Shown: positions 35,120-42,744 of the stretch, piece by piece
Layout: the number at the start of each line of letters is the position of its first letter
Position numbering within the stretch: position 1 is the first letter of the stretch
Source of the DNA: Kineococcus sp. NBC_00420
GTDB lineage: Bacteria > Actinomycetota > Actinomycetes > Actinomycetales > Kineococcaceae
Assembly (NCBI RefSeq): GCF_036021035.1
Contig: NZ_CP107930.1
Coordinates: 3,286,001-3,350,000 of the forward strand
Direction: 5' to 3'
DNA length: 64,000 nucleotides
Translations under genes and position numbers: made by a program
Notes under the pieces: generated by a model
What the model saw: only the letters and a program-made list of their open reading frames with translations
Told to the model about the DNA's origin: nothing
The model's database searches: none

Positions 35120-35178
35120 GGGTCACCCACTTGAGCCACTGCGTGTGATCATCCGTGCGTGGCTGGTGACTCCACCCG
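35120..35178. promoter_or_regulatory. Extended imperfect dyad upstream of the cell-wall protein gene
   Basis: Left arm GGGGTCACC..AGCCACTGC and right arm GCGTGGCTGGTGACTCC face each other across a TGATCA palindrome at 35148-35153. The right arm includes GGTGACTCCACCC, also found with variation at 6747-6759 and 23695-23706. Confidence 0.45.
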
Positions 35179-35231
35179 ATGTGACTACTCCAGATGGGTT
35201 GCTGGGACCAGTGGTACGGGTGATGCTGCCC

Positions 35232-35247
35232 GTTACCAAACTGTAAC
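35232..35247. promoter_or_regulatory. GTTAC-N6-GTAAC palindrome
   Basis: Perfect 5-bp dyad in an AT-rich patch (ccGTTACcaaactGTAACttttac), about 230 nt before the CWB2 gene. GTTAC-type half-sites resemble those reported for the actinobacterial regulator MtrA, which controls cell-wall genes; this link is a suggestion only. Confidence 0.4.
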
Positions 35248-35478
35248 TTTTACTTGCCGGACACAAACCCGCAGGTCACAGGCAGTGCACGGGTCGCGAC
35301 ACGCCGTGCCAGCTCTGGATCTTTCATTACTCCTCGTGTTGCTGGTGTGACTCTCGTGTACGTTCGGTTCTGTCACCGAGTCACTCCGCTGAGTAGCGGG
35401 GAGGGCGGGGTGGCGAGGCCCGAACTGGGCCGGCCCCTCACGGGGGGGAACTCACTTTCACATGCCTTGGAGGCAATC

Positions 35479-37950
35479 GTGACCGCAGCAACCTCCCGGT
35501 TGCGCCGGCGTGGTATCGGGGCCGGCGTCGCGGCTCTCGTTGGACTGTCCGGCCTTGGCTTCGCCGCCATGCCCGCTCAGGCCGCAGCTGGTTTCAACCC
35601 CGCCGCTACCCAGGTTTCTGGCGTTGACCGCTTCGACACCGCCGCGCAGATCGCCACCAAGGCGTTCACGACGGCCACCACCGTCGTCGTCGCCAACGGC
35701 GACCGCGCCATCGACGCTCAGGCCGGCGCCTACGTCGCCGGTCTGAACAACGCGCCGATCCTGCTGACGCAGAAGAGCAACGTCCCGACCTACACCGTGG
35801 ACGCCATCAAGAAGCTCGGCGCCACCAAGGCGATCGTGCTCGGTGACTCGAACTCCGTCGACGCCACTGCCCTCGCGCAGATGACCGCCGCCGGCCTCAC
35901 TGTCACCGTCGTTGCCGGTGCCGACCGCTTCGAGACCGCGGCCGACATCTACAACCTCGGCACCACGAAGTCCTCCACGGTCTTCTTGGCCCGTGCGGAC
36001 CTCCTCGCCGGCCAGGTCTCCCCGGACGCGCTGGCCGCCAGCCCGCTGTCCTACGACGGCACCCCGGTGCTGCTGACGAACGCGGCCTCGCTGCCGCAGG
36101 CGACCGCTGACGCCATCAAGAACGGTGGCGTGAAGAACGTCGTCGTCCTCGGCAACGCGATCACCGACGCCGTGAAGACCGCCGTCACCGCCCTCGGCGC
36201 GACCGTCACCACCATCGCCGGTGACGACCGCTCGCTGACCGCGCAGAAGATCGCGGACTACGGCATCGCGCAGGGCAAGTACATGAAGACCACGGCGACC
36301 ATCGCCAACGGTGACAAGATCGACGCCCTCGCGGCCGGCCCCTGGGCTGCCAAGAACATGGCGCCGATCCTGCTGACGCTGGGCACCAACTCCCTCGGGA
36401 CTGGTACCACCAACTACCTGACGGCCAACGCTTCGACGCTGACGACGGGTGTTGCTTTCGGTGACACCAACTCTGTTCCCGTCTCTCTGAGCGCGGCCGC
36501 GAAGACTGCTGGTGGCGGCGACGTGGTCAGCAACCAGTCTCTGGTGGTTGGCCCTGCCGCAGCAGTGACGAACCTCGTTTCCACGACGGACGCGGCGAAC
36601 ACCAACCGTGGAGCTCGCACCTACACGGCGACTGGCCTGGACAACGCCAAGACGTACTCGGTGGCGCTCGTTCCGACCGCGAATGTCGTCGTGGGCTCCA
36701 CTGGTGCCGTGTCCTTCAAGTCGGGCAGCGCGTTGGCGGGCTCGCTGGGCACGTCGATCGAAACGGTCAACGGTGTCGCGAACGTTGTTGCCGCCACTGG
36801 GGCTGGTAGCACCACCGCGGCCAACGTGACCCCGCAGAACGGTCAGATCGCGGTGTCCGTGGACTCTGTGACTGCCACCTCGGTTGTCCCGGTTGTCTTT
36901 GTCGACGCGAACAGCAATGGCCTGCTCGACTTCACGACTGCGCCCACTAGTGCATCCCCGCAGGTTCCTTCGGAAGCCTTTGGTGTTGGTGGGGCTATCA
37001 CTTGGAACCCCAGCGAAGCCTCGGCTGGCGTCCTTGCTGCTGACGCCCCGATCACGTCCGTGGACAAGACCGCGAAGCAGATCGTCACGGGGACCGCGAC
37101 CTACAACTACGACTCGAATGACGTTTTCTACGTCGGTGGGGTCGCTGCGAGCAACCAGGTGACTCTGGCTCAGTTTGAGGCCGTCCTCAGCGCTGGCGAC
37201 AAGCTTCTCAAGCCCGCTGCGTCCGGGGCAGTCGGAACTTCGTACACCACGAACCCGGCCTTCACCTCGACGTTTGTTCTTCAGAACCTCAGCCCGGGTG
37301 CGCCTACCCTGAACACCACTCCGAGCCCGGCTGACACCTCTGCGGTTCTCACGGTCGACCCTGCTTCCATCGTTGATGGCGCCACCATCAACGTGTACCG
37401 CGTGGCGGGGTCTCTGGCGGGTACGTTCGCGAACGCCACCAAGGTGACGAGCGCTTCGGTCGATGCCGACTCGGCAACGTCCGGTTTCCAGGTCAATGTG
37501 ACTGGACTTACCGCACAGACTGCCTACACGTTCTTCGTCACCCAGACCGTTGGCGGCGAGGAATCTGCGCAGAGCGCGGCCGCGCCCACCACGACCACGC
37601 AGTCGGTGGACGCTAGTCAGACACTGACGGCGGTCAGCCCTGGTGACATCAATAATGGTGTCGGCAGCACGACGACCGTCCTGGTCACGTACGCGAAGGC
37701 GCTGCAGTACACCAGCCTGACTGACTTGGGTGGCATCTCCGTTGCGCCGACGAACCAGTCTGGTTTCAGCCTGACGGCGACGGCTTCTGCGGTCTCGGCT
37801 GACAAGAAGACCGTCACGTACGAGCTCGATAACAATGCGACGCTCGATGACGCCACGACGGACATCCCGTACACCGTGACGGTGGCGGCGGCTGCTGCTC
37901 CCTCTGCCGTTGGACCGAATGGGCGTCTGACTGGCACCTTCAGCTACTGA
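35479..37950 (+). CDS. Secreted cell-wall-binding (CWB2) repeat protein, S-layer-like
   Basis: 823 residues from GTG 35479 with GGAGG 7 nt upstream. A signal peptide (basic start, hydrophobic core, MPAQA-A at ~31-36) is followed by three ~95-residue cell-wall-binding type 2 repeats (~41-340; each with a G-x-DR(F)-x-TA start, e.g. SGVDRFDTAAQIA and AGADRFETAADIY, and an APILLT-type strand). The rest (~345-823) is Thr/Ser/Val-rich, beta-like, with an FN3-like segment near 630-710. Such repeats bind cell-wall polymers in S-layer and surface proteins. The 3' half uses more T-ending codons than the neighbours. A very strong terminator and a long leader suggest high expression. Confidence 0.88.
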   Translation: MTAATSRLRRRGIGAGVAALVGLSGLGFAAMPAQAAAGFNPAATQVSGVDRFDTAAQIATKAFTTATTVVVANGDRAIDAQAGAYVAGLNNAPILLTQKSNVPTYTVDAIKKLGATKAIVLGDSNSVDATALAQMTAAGLTVTVVAGADRFETAADIYNLGTTKSSTVFLARADLLAGQVSPDALAASPLSYDGTPVLLTNAASLPQATADAIKNGGVKNVVVLGNAITDAVKTAVTALGATVTTIAGDDRSLTAQKIADYGIAQGKYMKTTATIANGDKIDALAAGPWAAKNMAPILLTLGTNSLGTGTTNYLTANASTLTTGVAFGDTNSVPVSLSAAAKTAGGGDVVSNQSLVVGPAAAVTNLVSTTDAANTNRGARTYTATGLDNAKTYSVALVPTANVVVGSTGAVSFKSGSALAGSLGTSIETVNGVANVVAATGAGSTTAANVTPQNGQIAVSVDSVTATSVVPVVFVDANSNGLLDFTTAPTSASPQVPSEAFGVGGAITWNPSEASAGVLAADAPITSVDKTAKQIVTGTATYNYDSNDVFYVGGVAASNQVTLAQFEAVLSAGDKLLKPAASGAVGTSYTTNPAFTSTFVLQNLSPGAPTLNTTPSPADTSAVLTVDPASIVDGATINVYRVAGSLAGTFANATKVTSASVDADSATSGFQVNVTGLTAQTAYTFFVTQTVGGEESAQSAAAPTTTTQSVDASQTLTAVSPGDINNGVGSTTTVLVTYAKALQYTSLTDLGGISVAPTNQSGFSLTATASAVSADKKTVTYELDNNATLDDATTDIPYTVTVAAAAAPSAVGPNGRLTGTFSY

Positions 37951-37990
37951 TTGGTGGGTTTACTCTTAGGAGTACCCGCGTAGGTCGCTG

Positions 37991-38031
37991 AGCAGAAAGC
38001 CCCGAGCCATCCTGGCTCGGGGCTTTCTGCT
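37991..38031 (+). terminator. Very strong terminator of the CWB2 gene
   Basis: A perfect 19-bp stem with a 3-nt loop (AGCAGAAAGCCCCGAGCCA / TGGCTCGGGGCTTTCTGCT), 40 nt past the stop. The most stable simple hairpin in the window. Confidence 0.92.
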
Positions 38032-38033
38032 TT

Positions 38034-38328
38034 AGTCGTTGCCTGGACCCAAGAATCCACCTCGGTCAAGCTGGGATTGTTCGCTCTCCTCGCGCATGGC
38101 GGCCACGGTCGCCGTCGAATGACCCAAGGTGCCGCACTCCTACAGCTGGTAGCAGCACCAGATCGTGCTTCAGTCGGAGGGGCAATCAGCCTTTTTGGCC
38201 AGGTTGACGAGAAGGATCTTGGCAACCCCAACCCCCAAGCTCCCGCGGGCTAGTTGGCAACGCCAACGCTTCCCCACTTCGGGCCGCTCCTCGGGCCTGT
38301 CACCCGCAGCCACCGCCGGTCTGCCGCC
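38034..38328. other. Intergenic region, possible recombinase remnant
   Basis: No intact gene is visible. On the minus strand one frame (about 38042-38140) encodes GTLGHSTATVAAMREESEQS, bounded by stops. LGHST recalls the C-terminal box of tyrosine recombinases, but the catalytic Tyr and Arg are absent, so this is at most a fragment. Composition is less GC-rich than typical here. Confidence 0.3.
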
Positions 38329-38334
38329 TACTCT
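38329..38334 (+). promoter_or_regulatory. -10 box TACTCT for a leaderless start
   Basis: TACTCT is 7 nt before GTG 38342 and selects this start for the glycosyltransferase over the longer open frame from 38165. Confidence 0.6.
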
Positions 38335-38341
38335 CGACGCT

Positions 38342-39349
38342 GTGCAACCGCCCTGCAATAGCTACCCGCACGTCGCGGTGATCCTCCCGTGCCTGAATGA
38401 GGCGGCCTCGGTCGGCCACGTCATCGACGAGGTCCGGGCGGCGCTGCCCGAGGCCACGGTCTACGTCTACGACAACCGCAGCACCGACGACACCGCGGCC
38501 GTGGCGCGCGCCCACGGCGCCCAGGTCCGCCACGAACCGCGGCCGGGGAAGGGCAACGTCATCCGTCGGGCCTTCGCCGACGTCGAGGCCGACGTGTACG
38601 TGATGCTCGACGGGGACGACACCTACGACGCGGCGGTGGCGGGGGAGCTCGTCGAGAAGCTCATCACCGAAGGCCTGGACCACGTCGTCGGGACGCGGCG
38701 AGCCAGCAGCCTCACCGCGTACCGCCGGGGTCACGCGGCCGGCAACCGGGCCCTGAACCGCGTCGTGTCCACGGTCTTCGGGGAGCCGGTCACGGACATG
38801 CTCAGCGGGTACCGGGTGATGTCGCGCCGCTTCGTGAAGTCCTTCCCGGCGATCTCGCGCGGGTTCGAGGTCGAGACGGAGCTGACGGTGCACGCGGTGA
38901 ACCTGCGTGTCCCGCAGGCCGAGGTGCCCGTCGGGTTCAAGGACCGGGCCGAGGGGTCGGCGAGCAAGCTCCGCACCTACCGCGACGGGTGGGCCATCCT
39001 CCGTTGGATCGTCCGCCTCGCCCGCTACGAACGGCCGACGCTCGTGCACTCCACGCTCGGCGGTCTCATCGCCGTCGTCGCGCTGATCCTCGGCATCCCC
39101 GTCGTCGTCGAGTTCTTCCGGATCGGGCTCGTCCCCAAGTTCCCGACGGCCATCCTCGCATCGGCGCTCATGATGATCGCCGTCGTCGTCACCGCGGTCG
39201 GCGTCATCCTCGAGGCCGTCCGGCACGCTTCGGACGAGGCCTCCCGGCTGATCTACCTCCAGTACCCGAGCCCGCACGGCTTGCTCGACGAACGAGCACC
39301 CGTAGAGCCCTCCGTCGACGTGCGTCGCGACAACGTGGCCCAGCGGTGA
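38342..39349 (+). CDS. GT2 glycosyltransferase with two C-terminal membrane segments
   Basis: 335 residues from GTG 38342. HVAVILPCLNEAASVG, YVYDNRSTDDT and MLDGDDTYD (metal-binding D-x-D region) are the conserved GT-A blocks of the DPM/DPG-synthase-like branch. RGFEVETELTVHA and FKDRAEGSASKL follow. Two hydrophobic helices at ~235-260 and ~270-295 anchor it. Such enzymes load a sugar onto polyprenyl phosphate or carry out a membrane glycosylation step. The stop overlaps the next start as GTGA, so the membrane protein is a likely functional partner. Confidence 0.88.
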   Translation: MQPPCNSYPHVAVILPCLNEAASVGHVIDEVRAALPEATVYVYDNRSTDDTAAVARAHGAQVRHEPRPGKGNVIRRAFADVEADVYVMLDGDDTYDAAVAGELVEKLITEGLDHVVGTRRASSLTAYRRGHAAGNRALNRVVSTVFGEPVTDMLSGYRVMSRRFVKSFPAISRGFEVETELTVHAVNLRVPQAEVPVGFKDRAEGSASKLRTYRDGWAILRWIVRLARYERPTLVHSTLGGLIAVVALILGIPVVVEFFRIGLVPKFPTAILASALMMIAVVVTAVGVILEAVRHASDEASRLIYLQYPSPHGLLDERAPVEPSVDVRRDNVAQR

Positions 39350-40653
39350 GCGGCGTCGTCCGGTTCGCGGCGAAGGCCTTCGCGGGGCTCGTCGCCCTGC
39401 AGGTCGTGTTCTTCGTCCTGCTGGTGGGTGCGCAGGCCGTGCCGAACCAGCCGATCATCGACCACCTCGCCCAGGCCATCCAGACGGGCGACTACGGCGA
39501 TCCCTACGGTCCCGACGGGGTCGGGGGAACCGCCGACCGGTTCACCGAGTGCGCGGAACTCGGGTACGGGGTCACGACCCCGAACGACCCTCGCAGCCTG
39601 TGGGACCTCACCACCGGTGGGCCGCGGTTGTCCTCCTGCGACGACGGCAAGGGTGAGATCCAGCAGCTCGCCGCCGGTGACGACTTCCAGACGCCGGCCA
39701 CCTACTTCCGCTACTGGAGCGGGTACTCGATCCTCACCCGCCCGGTGCTCGCGCTCACCGACGTCCCCGGACTGCGGCTCATCGTCACCGGGGTGTTCGC
39801 CGCCGCCGTCCTCGCGGCGTTCCTGGCCGTTGCCCGGAGGGCCGGGACGGCAGCGGGTTTCGCGCTGCTCCTGCCGATCGCCGCGACGACGAACGCGCTC
39901 GCGATGCCCGACCGCGCCTTCACCCACGGCATCGCGCTTGCGAGCGTCGCGGCCGGGGTCGCGATCACCGCGGTCGCGGCGTCCCGCGGGTGGCGTGCGG
40001 CGGTCCTCGGGGCGGGGTTCTCCGCCGCGCTGTTCTGCTACGTGGACCTGCTCACCGTCCCGCCGATGAGCTGGGCGCTGTGCGCGGGGGTCGCCGCCGC
40101 CGTCACCCAGGTGCGGACGCGCGACGCGCGGGAGACGTGGCGCACGGTCCTCGCCGTCGGCGCCGCGTGGCCCGTGGCCTTCGGCTTCACCTGGGTGTTC
40201 CGCTGGTTCATCGGGGCCCTCGGGCAGGGGCTGTCGGTGTTCTCCCGGGTGCAGGAGGTCAGCCAGTTCCGCCTCGACGGGGGCGACGTGTCCCACGCCT
40301 TCGGGGCCGGGGTCGCCGCGAACTGGAACTACTGGACGGAGCACTCGGTGACGGCTGTGCCGGTGGCCGTCGCGGCGGCCGTCGTGGTGCTCGTCCTCCT
40401 CGTGCTGACGGTCGCCCGCCACGGCGTCGCCGGTCTGTCGGTGTTCGCCGCCGTGGCGCTGCCCGCCCTCGTCGTGCCCGCCTGGTACTGCGTGCTGAGC
40501 AACCACTCCCAGATCCACGCGTTCTTCGTCTACCGCAGCCTCCCCGCCGCGGTGGGGGTGGTGCTGCTCGCGGCGGTCGTCGCCGCCCGCCGGCGTGTCC
40601 AGCGGGCGGACGTCCTAGCCCCGCACGAGGCGGAGAGTTCCCCGGTCCACTGA
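39346..40653 (+). CDS. Polytopic membrane protein, GT-C-like, unknown substrate
   Basis: 435 residues from GTG 39346, coupled to the upstream glycosyltransferase. About ten hydrophobic helices, with a ~110-residue polar loop after the first (residues ~30-135) that would be extracellular and includes FRYWSGYSILTRP. Near the C-terminus, WYCVLSNHSQIHAFFVYRSLP resembles the end of lipid-linked-sugar GT-C transferases, though no D/E-x-D motif stands out in the first loop. It may transfer or flip the product of the coupled GT2. Confidence 0.75.
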   Translation: MSGVVRFAAKAFAGLVALQVVFFVLLVGAQAVPNQPIIDHLAQAIQTGDYGDPYGPDGVGGTADRFTECAELGYGVTTPNDPRSLWDLTTGGPRLSSCDDGKGEIQQLAAGDDFQTPATYFRYWSGYSILTRPVLALTDVPGLRLIVTGVFAAAVLAAFLAVARRAGTAAGFALLLPIAATTNALAMPDRAFTHGIALASVAAGVAITAVAASRGWRAAVLGAGFSAALFCYVDLLTVPPMSWALCAGVAAAVTQVRTRDARETWRTVLAVGAAWPVAFGFTWVFRWFIGALGQGLSVFSRVQEVSQFRLDGGDVSHAFGAGVAANWNYWTEHSVTAVPVAVAAAVVVLVLLVLTVARHGVAGLSVFAAVALPALVVPAWYCVLSNHSQIHAFFVYRSLPAAVGVVLLAAVVAARRRVQRADVLAPHEAESSPVH

Positions 40654-40735
40654 CGTCGGGCCCGTCCGGCACGAAGAGCCCTTGTGCACCGAGGGGGCCT
40701 CGAAAGTGTTGCGTGGACGCAGCAGGAGCTGGGAT

Positions 40736-40761
40736 CATACTTTTTCGCGCAAAAAAGTATG
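40736..40761. promoter_or_regulatory. AT-rich 26-bp palindrome, probable operator
   Basis: CATACTTTTT..AAAAAAGTATG: 12 of 13 base pairs are symmetric, with a GCGC centre. It stands out sharply in DNA of ~72% GC and lies 25 nt before the start of the AlbA_2 protein (and overlaps the alternative ATG 40759), an ideal place for autoregulation. Confidence 0.7.
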
Positions 40762-40785
40762 CCGACCGGCGTCAGGGGCAGCACG

Positions 40786-42555
40786 GTGACACTTTCCTTC
40801 GGTCCAGACCCGATCGGTGACGAGGTGCGGCACGTCCTGGAGGTCCTGGAGTCCGCGACCGGCCCTGTCGGCGGCCTGGAATCGCTGCACGTCGACCTCA
40901 AGGAGGAAGCGGGGAGACGCGCCGGGCGCACCATCCTTCCCGGGAGCACCGAGAACGACCGGGCGGCTCGCGTGCTGGCCGGCGAGGCGGCCTGCGTGGC
41001 GAACACCCCAGGAGGGGGCGTGCTCATCGTCGGTGTCGCGGACGACGGAACGTTGATCGGCACGGAGCTCGATGCTCAGCTCCTGCGACGCAGGATCTAC
41101 GACCTGACCGACCGGCTCCTCACCGTGGACGTCACACCCGTCACGTGCCGGGGCGTGCGCCTGCTGCTCGTCCGCAGTCCGGAAGCAGTCCACCCGGTCA
41201 TGTTCGACCACAAGTACCACCACCGCGTCGCGGACAGCTGCGTCGAGGTGGACGCGACCAGCTGGGAGGAGCGACGTCGCCGTCACGCCGGTTGGGACTG
41301 GTCGGCTCAGGATTCCGGGGTCGCCGTCGACGCCGCACGGAGCACAGCGCTGCAGCGGGCCCGCGACTTCCTCACCGCGGCCGGCGAGGACAGGAACCTC
41401 GACCTCGCAGCCGCACCCGTCGGTGACCTGCTACGACGGCTGAACGTGGTCACACCGTCGGGAACCCTCACCAACGCCGGCGTCATCGCCTTCGTCGGCC
41501 GCGGCGCCCCCGCCATCGACTACGTCCGACGTGAGGTCACCGGTGGGGACAGCGTGCAGCGCATCCGGGACGCAGGGCGGGGGCTGCTCGAAGAGCTGTA
41601 CGAGGTCGACCGTGCCATCGAGGCGTCGAACCCGGTCCGACACCTGCCCCGGGGGCTCGTCAGCCGGCAGGTCCGTTCGCTCCCGCCGCGTGCGGCCCGC
41701 GAAGCCCTCGTCAACGGTGTCGCCCACCGGGACTGGTCCAGTGCCGACCCCGTCCACGTCGAGCACATCGGTTCCCGACTGGTGGTCACCTCACCCGGAG
41801 GTTTCATCGGCGGAATCACCACCAGCAACATCATCACCCACTCCTCGCAACCGCGGAACCGGGCGTTGGCGGACCTGCTGGCGCGCTTGCGCGTCGCGGA
41901 ACTCGAAGGCATCGGTGTCGACCGGATGGTCGGTGACATGGTTCGTCTGGGGTATCCCGCACCCTCCATCGAGGAGGTCGCCGGACCCCTGGTCCGCGCC
42001 GTCCTCGTGGGTACCCGCTTGGACGAGGGGTGGATGGCGTTCCTCCACGACCTGGAACCGGCCCGGACCGCGGACGACCTCAACGCCCTCCTCGTCATCC
42101 GGCACCTCATCGACCACTGGTGGATCGACGCGCGCATCGCGGCCCCCCTCATCCAGCGGTCCGGTGCCGAGGCGGCCGACGTCCTGCACCAGTTGGGCGA
42201 CGTCCAGGTGGCTGACGTCCCCCTCGTCACCGAGGTCGAGGGATCCCCCGCGAACGAACCTCCCGCCTGGACGATCACCACCGCTGCCCTCGACCTGCTC
42301 GCCGCGTGCGACGAACGTGTGGGCGCTCCGAGACGCAGGCAACCGAGCCGCTCGGCCATCGCGAGGGCGTGGGCCGAGCACCGTGGTCGCATCAGTTCCA
42401 GCGAGCTGGCCGGAATCGTGGGTGCTCACCCGACCAACCTGCAACGGGTGTTGAAGGACCTGGAGGCCGAAGGGGTCTTGGCGCCAGGTCGCGAGGTCCG
42501 CCGCGGGGCCGGGTTCTTCTACGTCCCCACCGGCGGACCTCACCACTCGGTCTGA
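40786..42555 (+). CDS. Schlafen-like AlbA_2 / RecG-C-like ATP-binding protein
   Basis: 589 residues from GTG 40786 (AGGGG upstream; ATG 40759 is an alternative). Residues ~20-170 form an AlbA_2 (Schlafen) domain: LHVDLKEEAG, then ACVANTPGGGVLIVGVADDG. The middle (~290-410) is the RecG-C/HATPase_c_4-like region: PPRAAREALVNGVAHRDW and GGITTSNIITHSSQPRNRALADLL. The end (~520-580) is a winged helix (ISSSELAGIVGAHPTNLQRVLKDLEAEGV). Relatives are annotated as ATP-binding regulators or putative DNA-binding proteins, and some Schlafen-like proteins act in phage defence; the role here is unknown. Confidence 0.82.
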   Translation: MTLSFGPDPIGDEVRHVLEVLESATGPVGGLESLHVDLKEEAGRRAGRTILPGSTENDRAARVLAGEAACVANTPGGGVLIVGVADDGTLIGTELDAQLLRRRIYDLTDRLLTVDVTPVTCRGVRLLLVRSPEAVHPVMFDHKYHHRVADSCVEVDATSWEERRRRHAGWDWSAQDSGVAVDAARSTALQRARDFLTAAGEDRNLDLAAAPVGDLLRRLNVVTPSGTLTNAGVIAFVGRGAPAIDYVRREVTGGDSVQRIRDAGRGLLEELYEVDRAIEASNPVRHLPRGLVSRQVRSLPPRAAREALVNGVAHRDWSSADPVHVEHIGSRLVVTSPGGFIGGITTSNIITHSSQPRNRALADLLARLRVAELEGIGVDRMVGDMVRLGYPAPSIEEVAGPLVRAVLVGTRLDEGWMAFLHDLEPARTADDLNALLVIRHLIDHWWIDARIAAPLIQRSGAEAADVLHQLGDVQVADVPLVTEVEGSPANEPPAWTITTAALDLLAACDERVGAPRRRQPSRSAIARAWAEHRGRISSSELAGIVGAHPTNLQRVLKDLEAEGVLAPGREVRRGAGFFYVPTGGPHHSV

Positions 42556-42744
42556 CATGGGAGCCGGTTCCTCGGTCCCGAACGGCCGTGGGCATCGGGC
42601 TCGTCGGGCCCTCGAACCGGCTCCGACCCGGCACGCCCCCTCACCCCGACCGCGTCGCCCGCCCGGCCGATCACGGTCACCCCCCGCACCGCCGAAACCT
42701 CTCGTACCGGGCCGCCACCGCAGCCCCGACGAGGGTGAGGCGCT

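Larger units (their letters stand above)
34883..35478. other. Intergenic region with complex regulatory sequence, no gene
   Basis: 596 bp between divergent genes. I see no credible coding frame. It holds an extended imperfect dyad (35120-35178), a GTTAC-N6-GTAAC palindrome (35232-35247), and, near 35391-35404, a small CCGCT/AGCGG hairpin. A GGAGG ribosome-binding site lies just before the downstream GTG. Base composition is less GC-rich than flanking DNA. Confidence 0.7.
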
